Positions 19,162 to 26,597 of a DNA stretch of 64,000 nucleotides are shown in pieces. A program made the translations under genes and the position numbers. The notes beneath the pieces were generated by a model. It did no database searches. It was given only the letters and a program-made list of their open reading frames with translations, and was not told the origin of the DNA. This stretch comes from Anaerolineales bacterium. GTDB lineage: Bacteria; Chloroflexota; Anaerolineae; 4572-78; J111. The stretch lies in the NCBI GenBank assembly GCA_020634935.1, contig JACKAT010000028.1, positions 1 through 64,000 of the forward strand, written 5' to 3'. Every line of letters begins with the position of its first letter. The first letter of the stretch is position 1.

Positions 19162-20016
19162 ATGACACCCTTACGGCAAAAGTTAATCGAAGAAATGCAG
19201 TTACGAGGTCTAGCCAAACGGACCCAGGAGAGTTATGTCAGCCACGCCGAGCAATTGGCGGGGTATGCTGGCAAGTCACCGGCAGAGGTGAGCGAGGCAG
19301 AACTGCGGAGCTACTTTCTGTACTTGCAGAATGAGAAGAAAGCAGCGCCGGCAAGTTGTAAACAGGCGCAGAGTGCGTTAAAGTTTCTGTACTATCAGGT
19401 GATAGGCCGGTACCTGCCGATCTTGGAGATGTACCGAGCGCCGCGGGAAGAGCGACTACCGGTGGTGATGAGCCGAGGGGAAGTAAAGCGGGTGTTGAGG
19501 TGTGTGCGCCAGCCCTACTATCGGGTCTGTTTGAAGACAATATATGGCTGTGGTTTACGATTGAAAGAAGGGGTAGGGCTGAAAGTAAGCCACATCGATA
19601 GTGACCGAATGGTGGTCTGGGTGAGAAAGGGGAAAGGCAGCAAGGACCGGCAAGTGCCGCTGCCGGAGGCCATCCTGACCATGTTGCGGAACTATTGGGC
19701 CGAGCATCGGCATCGAGAATGGCTCTTTCCGGGACGAGGCGGGATAGCGGCCAGCGGGCCGATGAATGTGGGGGGAGTCCAGAAGGCGTTTCGAGCAGCG
19801 GTCAAAGAGAGCGGGGTCAACAAAGCGGCGACCATCCATACGCTGCGTCACAGCTATGCCACCCATCTAATGGAAGCGGGGGTGAGTATTGTCCAAATCC
19901 AGCGCTATCTAGGCCATCGCAACATCCAAACGACGCTGCGCTACACCCATCTGACCCGGACGACAGCGGCGCAAGCCAGCCGGGTAATCAACGAGTTAGC
20001 CAGTGACTTGCCATGA
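19162..20016 (+). CDS. Tyrosine recombinase of the IS91-type element
   Basis: A 284-residue XerC/D-type integrase. It has an N-terminal SAM-like DNA-binding domain (residues 1-85: LIEEMQLRGLAKRTQESYVSH) and a catalytic domain with Arg in YGCGLRLKEG, Lys in RKGKGSKDRQ, the box HTLRHSYATHL, His in LGHRNIQTT and nucleophile Tyr in LRYTHL. All catalytic residues are present, so it should be active. It lacks the extra helix region that marks integron integrases. AGGAGG lies just upstream of the ATG. Its TGA overlaps the transposase ATG (ATGA), indicating translational coupling. Recombinases of this type accompany a subset of IS91-like transposases. Confidence 0.9.
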   Translation: MTPLRQKLIEEMQLRGLAKRTQESYVSHAEQLAGYAGKSPAEVSEAELRSYFLYLQNEKKAAPASCKQAQSALKFLYYQVIGRYLPILEMYRAPREERLPVVMSRGEVKRVLRCVRQPYYRVCLKTIYGCGLRLKEGVGLKVSHIDSDRMVVWVRKGKGSKDRQVPLPEAILTMLRNYWAEHRHREWLFPGRGGIAASGPMNVGGVQKAFRAAVKESGVNKAATIHTLRHSYATHLMEAGVSIVQIQRYLGHRNIQTTLRYTHLTRTTAAQASRVINELASDLP

Positions 20017-21113
20017 TAGGCGTGGCGGACATCATCCAAGCGTATGGGGCAAGCTATCGGGCGAAGTACGGATCAGGTCTGATACCGAGCCATCAGCGGG
20101 CCTTAGCGGACATTGAGCAGTGTCGAACGGAGGCCTTAGGCGGCCACGTTTACCACTGCGACGGCTGTGATCAGGCTTGTTATCGGTACCATTCTTGTCA
20201 GAACCGGCATTGTCCTCAATGCCAACATCAAGCCGGTCAACAGTGGCTGGAACGCCAACAAGGCCTACTGCTGCCGGTACCCTACTTCATGGTGACCTTC
20301 ACCCTGCCGGAGCCACTGCGGCGGCTGGCGCGGAGTAATCAGAAGGTTATCTACAATCTACTGTTTCGCGCCTCGGCGGCAGCGGTGCAGGAGTTGGCCC
20401 GTGACCCGCGCTTTGTGGGCGGCCAAGTGGGTTTGGTGGGAGTGCTGCAAACGTGGGCCAGAGACTTGAGTTACCATCCTCACATCCACTATTTGGTACC
20501 GGGCGGCGGCTTGTCTGAAGATGGGCAGCGCTGGTTACGCAGCCGCAATGCGTTCTTGGTTCACGTCAAACCCTTGAGCCGGCTGTTTCGGGCCAAGTTT
20601 CGAGCCGCCTTACAGCGCACTGACCTATTTGCTCAGGTGCCGGCTGAAGTTTGGCGTTCAGAGTGGGTGGTCCATTGTCAGCCGGTCGGTAATGGACTGG
20701 CGGCGTTGACGTATCTGGCCCCCTACATCTTTCGAGTGGCTCTCAGCAACAACCGGATTGAGAAAGTGGCTGAGGGACGGGTGACCTTCCGTTACAAAGC
20801 GGCTAAGGGTGGTAAAGCGAAACGCTGCACCTTGCCGGCTGAGGAGTTCATCCGTCGCTTCTTACAGCACGTCTTGCCTAAAAGTTTTGTCAAAGTCCGC
20901 TATTATGGCCTGTTCAGTCCTAGCCACCGGGCGCGATTGGCCCAAGCCAAAGCGTTGCTCGGGGCAATCGATACCCTTTCTGAGCCGGAAGGTGATAGGG
21001 CGGCCATTGAGCCAGGCACAGCAGCCGCAGAGACAATCCCAACCTGTCCCCGCTGTGGGCAACCGCTACGTTGGGTTGAAAGCGTGCCACCGCGTTGGGC
21101 TCGACCGCCGTGA
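20013..21113 (+). CDS. IS91-family HUH transposase
   Basis: A 366-residue protein with an N-terminal zinc-binding region (HCDGC...CYRYHSCQNRHCPQCQ) and the core HPHIHYLVPGGG, which carries the HUH metal-binding motif of rolling-circle (Y1/Y2) nucleases. A FRYKAAK / YYGLFSPSHR C-terminal part is typical of IS91 transposases and group-II-like Y2 proteins. The C-terminus has CPRCGQPLR, another zinc knuckle. The length matches the family. The gene appears intact, and its start overlaps the recombinase stop. Confidence 0.92.
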   Translation: MIGVADIIQAYGASYRAKYGSGLIPSHQRALADIEQCRTEALGGHVYHCDGCDQACYRYHSCQNRHCPQCQHQAGQQWLERQQGLLLPVPYFMVTFTLPEPLRRLARSNQKVIYNLLFRASAAAVQELARDPRFVGGQVGLVGVLQTWARDLSYHPHIHYLVPGGGLSEDGQRWLRSRNAFLVHVKPLSRLFRAKFRAALQRTDLFAQVPAEVWRSEWVVHCQPVGNGLAALTYLAPYIFRVALSNNRIEKVAEGRVTFRYKAAKGGKAKRCTLPAEEFIRRFLQHVLPKSFVKVRYYGLFSPSHRARLAQAKALLGAIDTLSEPEGDRAAIEPGTAAAETIPTCPRCGQPLRWVESVPPRWARPP

Positions 21114-21182
21114 GGGTGATGGGGCTGTAAACCACAGATGATTGGATAGTTAAGGCTGAGCCACCTGACTTTCGAGAGGTGG

Positions 21183-21542
21183 TTGTGGTTTTGTATTGCT
21201 CTTTACCCTCCATCGGCTCCGCTTGGCCCTAGGGATTAGGGTCAGATGTTGGCTACGGGACTGCATAACCTCAAATTGACCTCAGTTCCTTGTCATCTGG
21301 AGGCTGTTTCGGGTACAATACAGATACCATTTTCGACCGGATTACGCCATTTCCGCTCTCCCAACCGACTTAATCCTCAAATTGACCAACAACTGCACCC
21401 AGGCTCAGTTCAACACTCATTATGTGGCGGCTCTTAGCTGAATGGCGACCACTCCTCGGCTGAGACGTTACGGGTTAGACCTGTTTTTTTTGCTTTTGAC
21501 GCGCCACATGAATTCTTTTTCGTTAAGTCCTTGGTGACATCG
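21183..21542. other. Region between IS91-type element and AT-rich genes
   Basis: About 360 bp with no supported gene. The base composition falls from GC-rich to AT-rich towards 21490, which marks the junction to the following transferred-looking genes. The outer end of the mobile element probably lies in here. Confidence 0.4.
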
Positions 21543-22025
21543 ATGAATATCAAAAAAATGGAAGAGAAAGATATTAAAGCTGTAAGTGCAATCTGCATAG
21601 CTTCATTTTCAAAATCTGTTGCAAGTACTTTATCTGAGGAAGGGGTTTTAACCTTTGCAAAAATTGCAGCAAGCGATGCCTTTCTCAACCGAATGCACGA
21701 AGATAATTTGATGCTTATCGCAGAGTGTGACGGAAAAATTGAAGGTGTAATCGAATTGAAGGAAGGTCGTCACATTGCCATGTTTTTTGTTAAGCCTGAG
21801 CAGCAAAATAGAGGTATTGGGAGAAAGTTACTTAGATCAGCTCTGAGTTATGCGAGGGCAGGTACTGTAACCGTAAGCGCTTCTTTATCCTCAGTTCCTG
21901 TGTATAAAAAATACGGCTTCGAGTGTAAGGGTGAAATAGGTGAAATAGCAGGTTTGGTATATCAGCCTATGGAAATCGAACTCAACAAGTCAACACAGCC
22001 GATCGCTAACGCGTCGGCTGATTGA
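21543..22025 (+). CDS. GNAT-family N-acetyltransferase (AT-rich, probably transferred)
   Basis: About 160 residues: MNIKKMEEKDIKAVSAICIASF is the first beta-alpha unit and FFVKPEQQNRGIGRKLLRSAL is the acetyl-CoA-binding motif with Q/RxxGxG/A. VPVYKKYGFECKGEI is the typical C-terminal part. The substrate is unknown. Codon usage is strikingly A/T-rich compared with neighbouring genes, and the gene sits just downstream of the IS91-type element, so recent acquisition is likely. The C-terminus ends inside a dyad CAGCCGA...TCGGCTG (around 21996-22020), so the original tail may have been replaced. TTG and GTG codons lie 12 and 9 bp upstream; I prefer the ATG. Confidence 0.82.
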   Translation: MNIKKMEEKDIKAVSAICIASFSKSVASTLSEEGVLTFAKIAASDAFLNRMHEDNLMLIAECDGKIEGVIELKEGRHIAMFFVKPEQQNRGIGRKLLRSALSYARAGTVTVSASLSSVPVYKKYGFECKGEIGEIAGLVYQPMEIELNKSTQPIANASAD

Positions 22026-22132
22026 AGCCTGGGGCGGCTTGAACCAAGTCGTCATAGATACTGATAGTTTATAAAAAGCAAAATAGATCAAAACCCCTGC
22101 TGTCATCGAAAAATAATCAATGGGTTGAAAAA

Positions 22133-22375
22133 ATGAAACTTCATAAGAAATGCCCAGAGTGCGAAAGTAGCGAGATTTACACAACGCTTGTTAGTGCAAG
22201 AGGGGGCTGTGGGCAAGATTTACTTCCTGGAGTTGGCGGATTTTTTAACGGGGGTGAATTTGAAATATATGTTTGTGGTAGGTGTGGTTATTCACAATTC
22301 TATGTTCCTGAAAAAACGTTAGATGATCTAAAAAAGAAATTTATTCGGGTCAAACATTTAGATACCAGCCATTAG
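22133..22375 (+). CDS. Small zinc-ribbon protein
   Basis: An 80-residue protein with two Cys pairs, CPEC near the N-terminus and CGRCG near residue 54, i.e. a zinc ribbon. The region between them (ARGGCGQDLLPGVGGFFNGGEFEIYVC) contains a Gly-rich turn. Such proteins are common and of unknown role. It is AT-rich like the preceding acetyltransferase and probably arrived with it. There is no good ribosome site upstream of the ATG, so the start is moderately certain. Confidence 0.65.
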   Translation: MKLHKKCPECESSEIYTTLVSARGGCGQDLLPGVGGFFNGGEFEIYVCGRCGYSQFYVPEKTLDDLKKKFIRVKHLDTSH

Positions 22376-22428
22376 AAAAGAAATCCAGGCCCAGAAAGCT
22401 AAAGACGCTCTCGCCGCACATATCGTCT

Positions 22429-22536
22429 ATGTTTCAAAAGAAGATCAATCAAACCGAGATAGACCGTATTATCGACATTCTATTCGCTAACAAACTCATC
22501 TCGGAAACAAACGGCGTCATCACGTATGAGTTCTAA
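22429..22536 (+). pseudogene. C-terminal remnant of a small-domain protein (NYN-like tail)
   Basis: A 35-codon frame (MFQKKINQTEIDRIIDILFA then NKLISETNGVITYEF) ends at TAA 22534-22536. It reads like the winged-helix-like tail of a NYN/PIN-type nuclease, pattern hydrophobic-x-x-L-x-x-NG-hydrophobic-x-Y. The frame continues upstream without a start or a recognisable body. It overlaps the last codons of fdhD on the other strand. I regard it as debris of a deleted gene; the family assignment is tentative. Confidence 0.3.
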
Positions 22537-23348
22537 TAATCTTTGGTAAACCCATTAACCGCCGGCTCAGCAACGGCGATGCGCTCCGGGACGGAGTAGA
22601 CGCGGAAGCGGTTGCCGCGAGCGTAGCCGATGATGGTGATGTGCCAGGCCCGGCCCAATTGGAGCGAGAGGCTGGTGGGCGAGGTGCGGGAAACGACGAT
22701 GGGGATCTGCATCTTGGCCGCTTTGTTGAGCATTTCGGAGCTGATACGGCCGGAGGCCAGCAGGATTTTGCCCTCGGTGGGCAGGTTTTGCTGCAAAGCC
22801 TGCCCCCACAGCCGGTCGATGGTGTTGTGGCGGCCCACGTCTTGGGCCACCAACAGCAGGTCACGGCCATCGCTCAGGGCCGAGGTGTGGACGCCGCGCA
22901 CCTGGTTGTACAGCTCGGCCGACAGGTGCAACTGTTTCATCAATTGCTCGATCTGTAACGGGGTGATAGTCAGCCCATCCTCGAGCGGGGTATGCCGCCC
23001 GCTCAGGTCATCGAAGGTGACGCCGCCGCCGCAGCCGGAGGTAATGATGGCCCGTTTAGGCAGATCGAAACTGAGGTCCCGCAGCCAGACATCGACGCAC
23101 GTGCCTGACTCGGACAGGGTCAGCAGATCGATATCGGCCTGGCTCTGAATAATGCCCTCCGACCGCAGAAAGCCCAGCGCCAGCTCCTCCAGCCGGTGCG
23201 GCGTACACATAAAGGTGGCTAACTCCTGGCCGTTGACGGAGATACAGACCAGGCCCTCTTCAATAACGGCGCTCTCGACCAGCTCGGGCGCGCCGTTTTG
23301 GTATAACAGGTAGTTGGTGGGGCGAATGCCCCGATTATGGGTTGGCAT
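22533..23348 (-). CDS. fdhD: Formate dehydrogenase accessory sulfurtransferase FdhD
   Basis: About 271 residues of the FdhD/NarQ family. It delivers sulfur from a cysteine desulfurase (IscS) to the molybdenum or tungsten cofactor of formate dehydrogenase, which the enzyme needs for activity. Family landmarks are CTPHRLEELALGFLRSEGII, the cysteine loop TSGCGGGV, the RxVHTSAL-like GVHTSALSDG, AQDVGRHNTIDRLWG and LASGRISSEML. The loop has only the first Cys of the common CxxC, which is the residue needed in E. coli. The ATG at 23348 is chosen; a GTG six codons upstream (23366) is an alternative. It is the last gene of the formate dehydrogenase locus. Confidence 0.93.
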   Translation of the reverse strand: MPTHNRGIRPTNYLLYQNGAPELVESAVIEEGLVCISVNGQELATFMCTPHRLEELALGFLRSEGIIQSQADIDLLTLSESGTCVDVWLRDLSFDLPKRAIITSGCGGGVTFDDLSGRHTPLEDGLTITPLQIEQLMKQLHLSAELYNQVRGVHTSALSDGRDLLLVAQDVGRHNTIDRLWGQALQQNLPTEGKILLASGRISSEMLNKAAKMQIPIVVSRTSPTSLSLQLGRAWHITIIGYARGNRFRVYSVPERIAVAEPAVNGFTKDY

Positions 23349-23360
23349 AGCTTTCCATTC

Positions 23361-23436
23361 TACCACTCCGGTGAGTTTAAGGTGCCAGTCACTTGCAAAA
23401 AGTGACGGTCACCTTTCTGATTACCACTCCGGTGAT
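23361..23436. repeat. Short direct repeat at the fdhD start
   Basis: TACCACTCCGGTGA is present at 23361-23374 and 23423-23436. One copy overlaps the possible GTG start of fdhD, the other the stop codon of the upstream gene. This looks like a small local duplication, and it leaves the fdhD start uncertain. Confidence 0.6.
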
Positions 23437-23882
23437 GAGCCGTCGTAGCCGGTAAAGGTGCGGTTTGAAGGTTTCGGGACGTCCAGGCGATGTTGGCCGT
23501 GTTCCAGGCAGTACGTGCGCAGCACCGGGAACCAGTTGGTGACTCCGCCCTGACCCGGCGCGCCGCCCCAGCCCCAGCGCTCGATGACCCGCTTTTGGTG
23601 GGCTTCGCACACGTGCAGGCCGCATTCACGGCAGGATCGGGTGTGCAGCGCATCGCAGATGGCGCAGACACCCACCAGCTCATCGGCGCAGCGGCGGCAG
23701 TAGCTCAGCCGGCCGCCGGTCTCGCGATAGGTGTGGGTTTCGCACAAGGCCGTGCTACAGCGCTGGCAGGTGACGGTGGCCGGCGCGTCGCAGACGGAGC
23801 AGAGGCTAACGGTCGCCTCGTTGTCAGCCGGCCGTTGATCAGGGGGCGCAGGTTGCGCCATTTCCATTGAGTCGTGAGGCAT
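23421..23882 (-). CDS. Cys/His-rich zinc-binding protein in the formate dehydrogenase locus
   Basis: A 153-residue soluble protein with B-box-like double zinc modules: CSVCDAPATVTCQRCSTALCETH, then CRRCADELVGVCAICDALHTRSCRECGLHVCEAH, and a last CLEH. At least ten Cys and four His occur in CxxC/CxxxH spacing, so two or three zinc sites are likely. The ends are low in structure. I do not know a characterised homologue. The ATG lies inside the 3' end of the upstream gene (44-bp overlap), so it belongs to the same transcript. A scaffold or metal-handling role during enzyme maturation is only inferred from position. Confidence 0.75.
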   Translation of the reverse strand: MPHDSMEMAQPAPPDQRPADNEATVSLCSVCDAPATVTCQRCSTALCETHTYRETGGRLSYCRRCADELVGVCAICDALHTRSCRECGLHVCEAHQKRVIERWGWGGAPGQGGVTNWFPVLRTYCLEHGQHRLDVPKPSNRTFTGYDGSSPEW

Positions 23883-24312
23883 GATCGTCCTCTCCTTCGC
23901 TGTCGTCGGCCGCTAAGATGTCCAACGCTTGTTCACTGCGCCAGCCTTTGTCGGGCGCGTCATCGACCCCGGCCATGCGGATGGCCGGTTCGGGTTCGTC
24001 GTCGGCCGGCTCCTCGCTGCGCCAGCCGGTGCGCCGTCGCCCCGGTTCCGGCGAAGGCACGTACACTTCCTTGAACGCATCCTGGCGCGCCTCATCGGCA
24101 ATCTCCCGAAACGAATAGCGGCGCTTATCGCGCATTTTGTATTTGGTGCCTTGCAACTGCCCCACCCGGATCAGCGCGGGGTCGAACGTGGTCACCATAC
24201 CGCAGTCGCGGCAGACAAGGCGGTTCGGGGGCACGATCTCCAAAAATTCATTGGCGCACTTGGCGCAGTAGAGGATCGAGATGGTACTATCGATGACTTT
24301 ATAGGATGACAT
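23839..24312 (-). CDS. Zinc-ribbon protein with acidic disordered tail
   Basis: About 157 residues. The N-terminal zinc ribbon is ILYCAKCANEF...LVCRDCGMVTTFDP (CxxC-x16-CxxC). A basic stretch (KYKMRDKRRYSFREIADEARQ) follows, and then a long acidic, Pro/Glu-rich tail with two copies of GWRSEE/GWRSEQ. The ATG at 24312 is preferred because GGAG lies just upstream inside the earlier GTG option (24324). It overlaps the next gene by 44 bp. It has no known function; conserved placement beside formate dehydrogenase genes would have to be tested. Confidence 0.72.
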   Translation of the reverse strand: MSSYKVIDSTISILYCAKCANEFLEIVPPNRLVCRDCGMVTTFDPALIRVGQLQGTKYKMRDKRRYSFREIADEARQDAFKEVYVPSPEPGRRRTGWRSEEPADDEPEPAIRMAGVDDAPDKGWRSEQALDILAADDSEGEDDHASRLNGNGATCAP

Positions 24313-24359
24313 AGTACACTCCACTAATGGTTATTTCAAGTTACGATCTTACAGACTAA

Positions 24360-24428
24360 GGGGTAGGGGGTAGGTAGTAGGGATTAGGGGCATAATTTTC
24401 CCCTTACTTCTTACTACCTACCCCTTAC
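24360..24428. repeat. GTAGGG/CCCTAC foldback repeat
   Basis: GGGGTAGGGGGTAGGTAGTA is followed after a short AT-rich loop by its imperfect complement TACTACCTACCCC. The same foldback family occurs near 34096, 40118 and 50395, always between genes. Confidence 0.7.
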
Positions 24429-25626
24429 TAACCCGATACAACAACATCGACGGCGCCGGCGGGTCGAGCAGTAGATCGGCCAGGGTGTGCTTGCGGTGGG
24501 CCAGCCAGGCCGTGAGCAGCGGGCCGCCGATTAAGGGCGCGAAGACGTGGGCGGCCGCGATGGGATCGGCCAGCCTGTCCAAGATTTCATTCGCTGCCGC
24601 CGGTGAGACGAGGGCGTGCGCGGTCAAATGACGGCGCAGGGCGCGCGGGCGCAGGTGCTCACCGTGCAGCAGGAGCGCGGTGTTGGCCACAGTCCAGGCC
24701 AGTGCGTCTTCCGCCAAATGGATGGCTTGCAGATCGGCGGCTGGTAGAGGCGGCAGGTTGGCCTGGGCCAGCAGACCGGGCAAGGGCGCGCTGTAGAGAT
24801 CGACCCCGGCCAGGATGGCCTGAGGCAGCCCCTGCCGGATGATCTGCTCCGGCCCCTGGTTGAGCAAGACCGCGCCGATGACCTGGCCTTGAGGACCGAC
24901 CGACCGCTGCGCGGCCATCGTGTGCAAGCTGTGTTGGGCGATAAGCTGGGCCGCCTGATGGAACAGCCGGTCGATCCGAACCGCCGGCGCTGCCCCGCCG
25001 TCTGGCTGATGGTCGCCAGCGGCAGAGTCGTCGCATCCTTCATTAGAAGCAACCACCACAGGGCCGCCGGACGGGACCGCCAGCGGGCTGTTGCGGCCCA
25101 ACAACGCCCGCAAGGCGTCGAGCGCCTGGTTGAGCAGCGGTTGGGCCTGGTCGGCGGGGAGGGTATAGGCGGCTTGCCAATCGGCCCAGCGTTCGGTTAA
25201 TGAACCGGAACCGGGCAGGCAGGCGTCGAGCGCCTCATGGGCGGTCTCAAAAACCAGCTCGCCGGCGCTTTCCGGCGGCACGTCCAGCAGCAGTCTGACC
25301 TGCTCGGCGAACATGATCTGTTCGCCCTCTTGGGCGCGGGCTAACCACAGCAGCGCCCGAATGTTGCGCAGCAGCCAGTCGCGCCGATGGTGGGGCAGTT
25401 GGCTCTGCTGCACCATCGTCGCCACGTCGATGGCCTGTTGGCGCAGCGCCTCCGAGGTTGGTGGGTGGGCGGCAACCTCGGCTGGCCATTCGGCCGGCCC
25501 CAGGTAACGATGCAGCAGCGCCGGGTTGTGGTGCGCCGCCCCCAAGACCAACTTCACGTAAGCCGTCTCGATGTCGGTGGTTGGAGACGGCGGCAGATGC
25601 AGGGTGATGTGACTAACCGCGCTCAT
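24418..25626 (-). CDS. Conserved-looking protein of unknown function in the formate dehydrogenase locus
   Basis: A 402-residue, predominantly helical, Ala/Leu-rich protein without membrane segments or Cys motifs. I do not recognise its family. Visible features are a His-containing N-terminal part (VKLVLGAAHHNPALLHRYLG), an internal Pro/Gly/Asp linker (about residues 185-215) and a C-terminal helical domain (ALAWTVANTALLLHGEHLRP). Its ATG overlaps the FdhE stop by 4 bp (ATGA), so it is translationally coupled to fdhE, which argues for a role in assembling or stabilising the enzyme. The C-terminus runs into the GTAGGG repeat. Confidence 0.7.
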   Translation of the reverse strand: MSAVSHITLHLPPSPTTDIETAYVKLVLGAAHHNPALLHRYLGPAEWPAEVAAHPPTSEALRQQAIDVATMVQQSQLPHHRRDWLLRNIRALLWLARAQEGEQIMFAEQVRLLLDVPPESAGELVFETAHEALDACLPGSGSLTERWADWQAAYTLPADQAQPLLNQALDALRALLGRNSPLAVPSGGPVVVASNEGCDDSAAGDHQPDGGAAPAVRIDRLFHQAAQLIAQHSLHTMAAQRSVGPQGQVIGAVLLNQGPEQIIRQGLPQAILAGVDLYSAPLPGLLAQANLPPLPAADLQAIHLAEDALAWTVANTALLLHGEHLRPRALRRHLTAHALVSPAAANEILDRLADPIAAAHVFAPLIGGPLLTAWLAHRKHTLADLLLDPPAPSMLLYRVSKG

Positions 25627-26495
25627 TGTGGCAGCGGCTGCTTGAAAGGACGTTGGTAGCCTTCATGGGCGGCGATGTGGTCCAGGGCCATCGTTTCCAA
25701 ATCATACACGGCCAGCAGTTCGGCATCGAGCGGGTCAAAGGTGGTGATGGTTTTGATGTATCCCCGGCAGTAGTCGCACACATCCACCCGCCGGGCGACC
25801 GCCGTAGGATCGAACAGAAAACTCAGCTCCTTTTTGTTGGTGTTGTCGCACCACAGGCATTGCAGCCGGTTGAATTTCCAGCCCGCGCCGCAGCGCCCGC
25901 AGCGGAGATACCGCAGCTTGTCTCGCCCGCGCAGCTCAGCCAAGATCGGCCAATCGCCGCAGACCGGGCAGTAACCCCGGCCCCACTCCTTGAAATCGAG
26001 CGCCTGGCTGAAGGCGTAGCGATACGACCAGGCGATCGGGCTGAGGGTGTAGCGGGCCACCGACTCCAGCAGCGCCGGCTCGACGGCCAGGCTGCGGGCC
26101 GTTTCGGTTAAGGCCGGCCGGTCGAGGCACAGGGCGTGGGTCAGGGTCAGCTTCAAATCCAGTATCCCCCCCAGAAAGGCTCGCATCAAGGCGTCGGCGC
26201 TGTCGCTGCCGCCTTCGGTCGCCAAGCGGCACAGGGTCATGAACAGCTCGATATTCGGCTCGGTCCCCAGGGCGGCCGGGCGGCCGAACTCGCCCCACAA
26301 GAGCGGCACGCCTTCGGCCAGCTTGGCTTTGGCCCAGTCGCGGTTCAGGGTTAAGCCGTCGAGCGCCGGCCGGGCCGCGTACAACAGCGGCAGCAGTTCC
26401 TCGTAAAAGTCAACGGTTCTCTCAAAATCAGGATTATCGTCGGTCAGCGCGTCCAGGGCGCTGATGACGCGATCAATGGTTTGAACAGCAATCAA
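25623..26495 (-). CDS. fdhE: Formate dehydrogenase accessory protein FdhE
   Basis: A 290-residue FdhE family protein with an N-terminal helical half and a C-terminal rubredoxin-like zinc/iron region with four CxxC pairs: YCPVCGDWP, RCGRCGAGW, CLWCDNTN and CDYCRGYIK. FdhE is thought to act in maturation and quality control of exported formate dehydrogenases. The start is a TTG with GAGGAGCG about 10 bp upstream. It follows the membrane subunit gene, separated only by a REP-like hairpin. Confidence 0.9.
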   Translation of the reverse strand: MIAVQTIDRVISALDALTDDNPDFERTVDFYEELLPLLYAARPALDGLTLNRDWAKAKLAEGVPLLWGEFGRPAALGTEPNIELFMTLCRLATEGGSDSADALMRAFLGGILDLKLTLTHALCLDRPALTETARSLAVEPALLESVARYTLSPIAWSYRYAFSQALDFKEWGRGYCPVCGDWPILAELRGRDKLRYLRCGRCGAGWKFNRLQCLWCDNTNKKELSFLFDPTAVARRVDVCDYCRGYIKTITTFDPLDAELLAVYDLETMALDHIAAHEGYQRPFKQPLPQ

Positions 26496-26520
26496 CGATG
26501 TTTCGCTCCTCTGAAAATAG

Positions 26521-26583
26521 CCCTCACCCCCAACCCCTCTCCCAATGGGAGAGGGGAGTCGCGTCAGCGACGGGGTGAGGGTG
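26521..26583. repeat. REP-like CCCTCACCCC hairpin, copy 1
   Basis: CCCTCACCCCCAACCCCTCT is followed by CCCAATGGGAGAGGGG, a core hairpin, and then GACGGGGTGAGGG. The 63-bp unit is nearly the exact reverse complement of the unit at 44575-44637. It could also shape the mRNA between the nrfD-like gene and fdhE. Confidence 0.8.
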
Positions 26584-26597
26584 AAATACGAGTGCTA

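Larger units (their letters stand above)
19057..21182 (+). mobile_element. IS91-family-like element with tyrosine recombinase and HUH transposase
   Basis: The element carries a tyrosine recombinase gene and, overlapping it by 4 bp, an IS91-type transposase gene. A dyad GTTGAAC...GTTCAAC (19057-19087) lies upstream. A hairpin CCACCT...AGGTGG (21161-21182) lies about 45 bp after the transposase stop, where IS91-type origin hairpins are expected. The true ends were not resolved; the limits given are the outermost dyads I can see. IS91-type elements move by rolling-circle replication, leave no target duplication, and can carry adjacent DNA. Confidence 0.6.

Noticed and set aside
21996..22020. Integron attC site
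   Set aside because: Only one inverted pair is present; the paired core sites and the extrahelical bases of attC are absent, and the recombinase lacks the integron-specific region.
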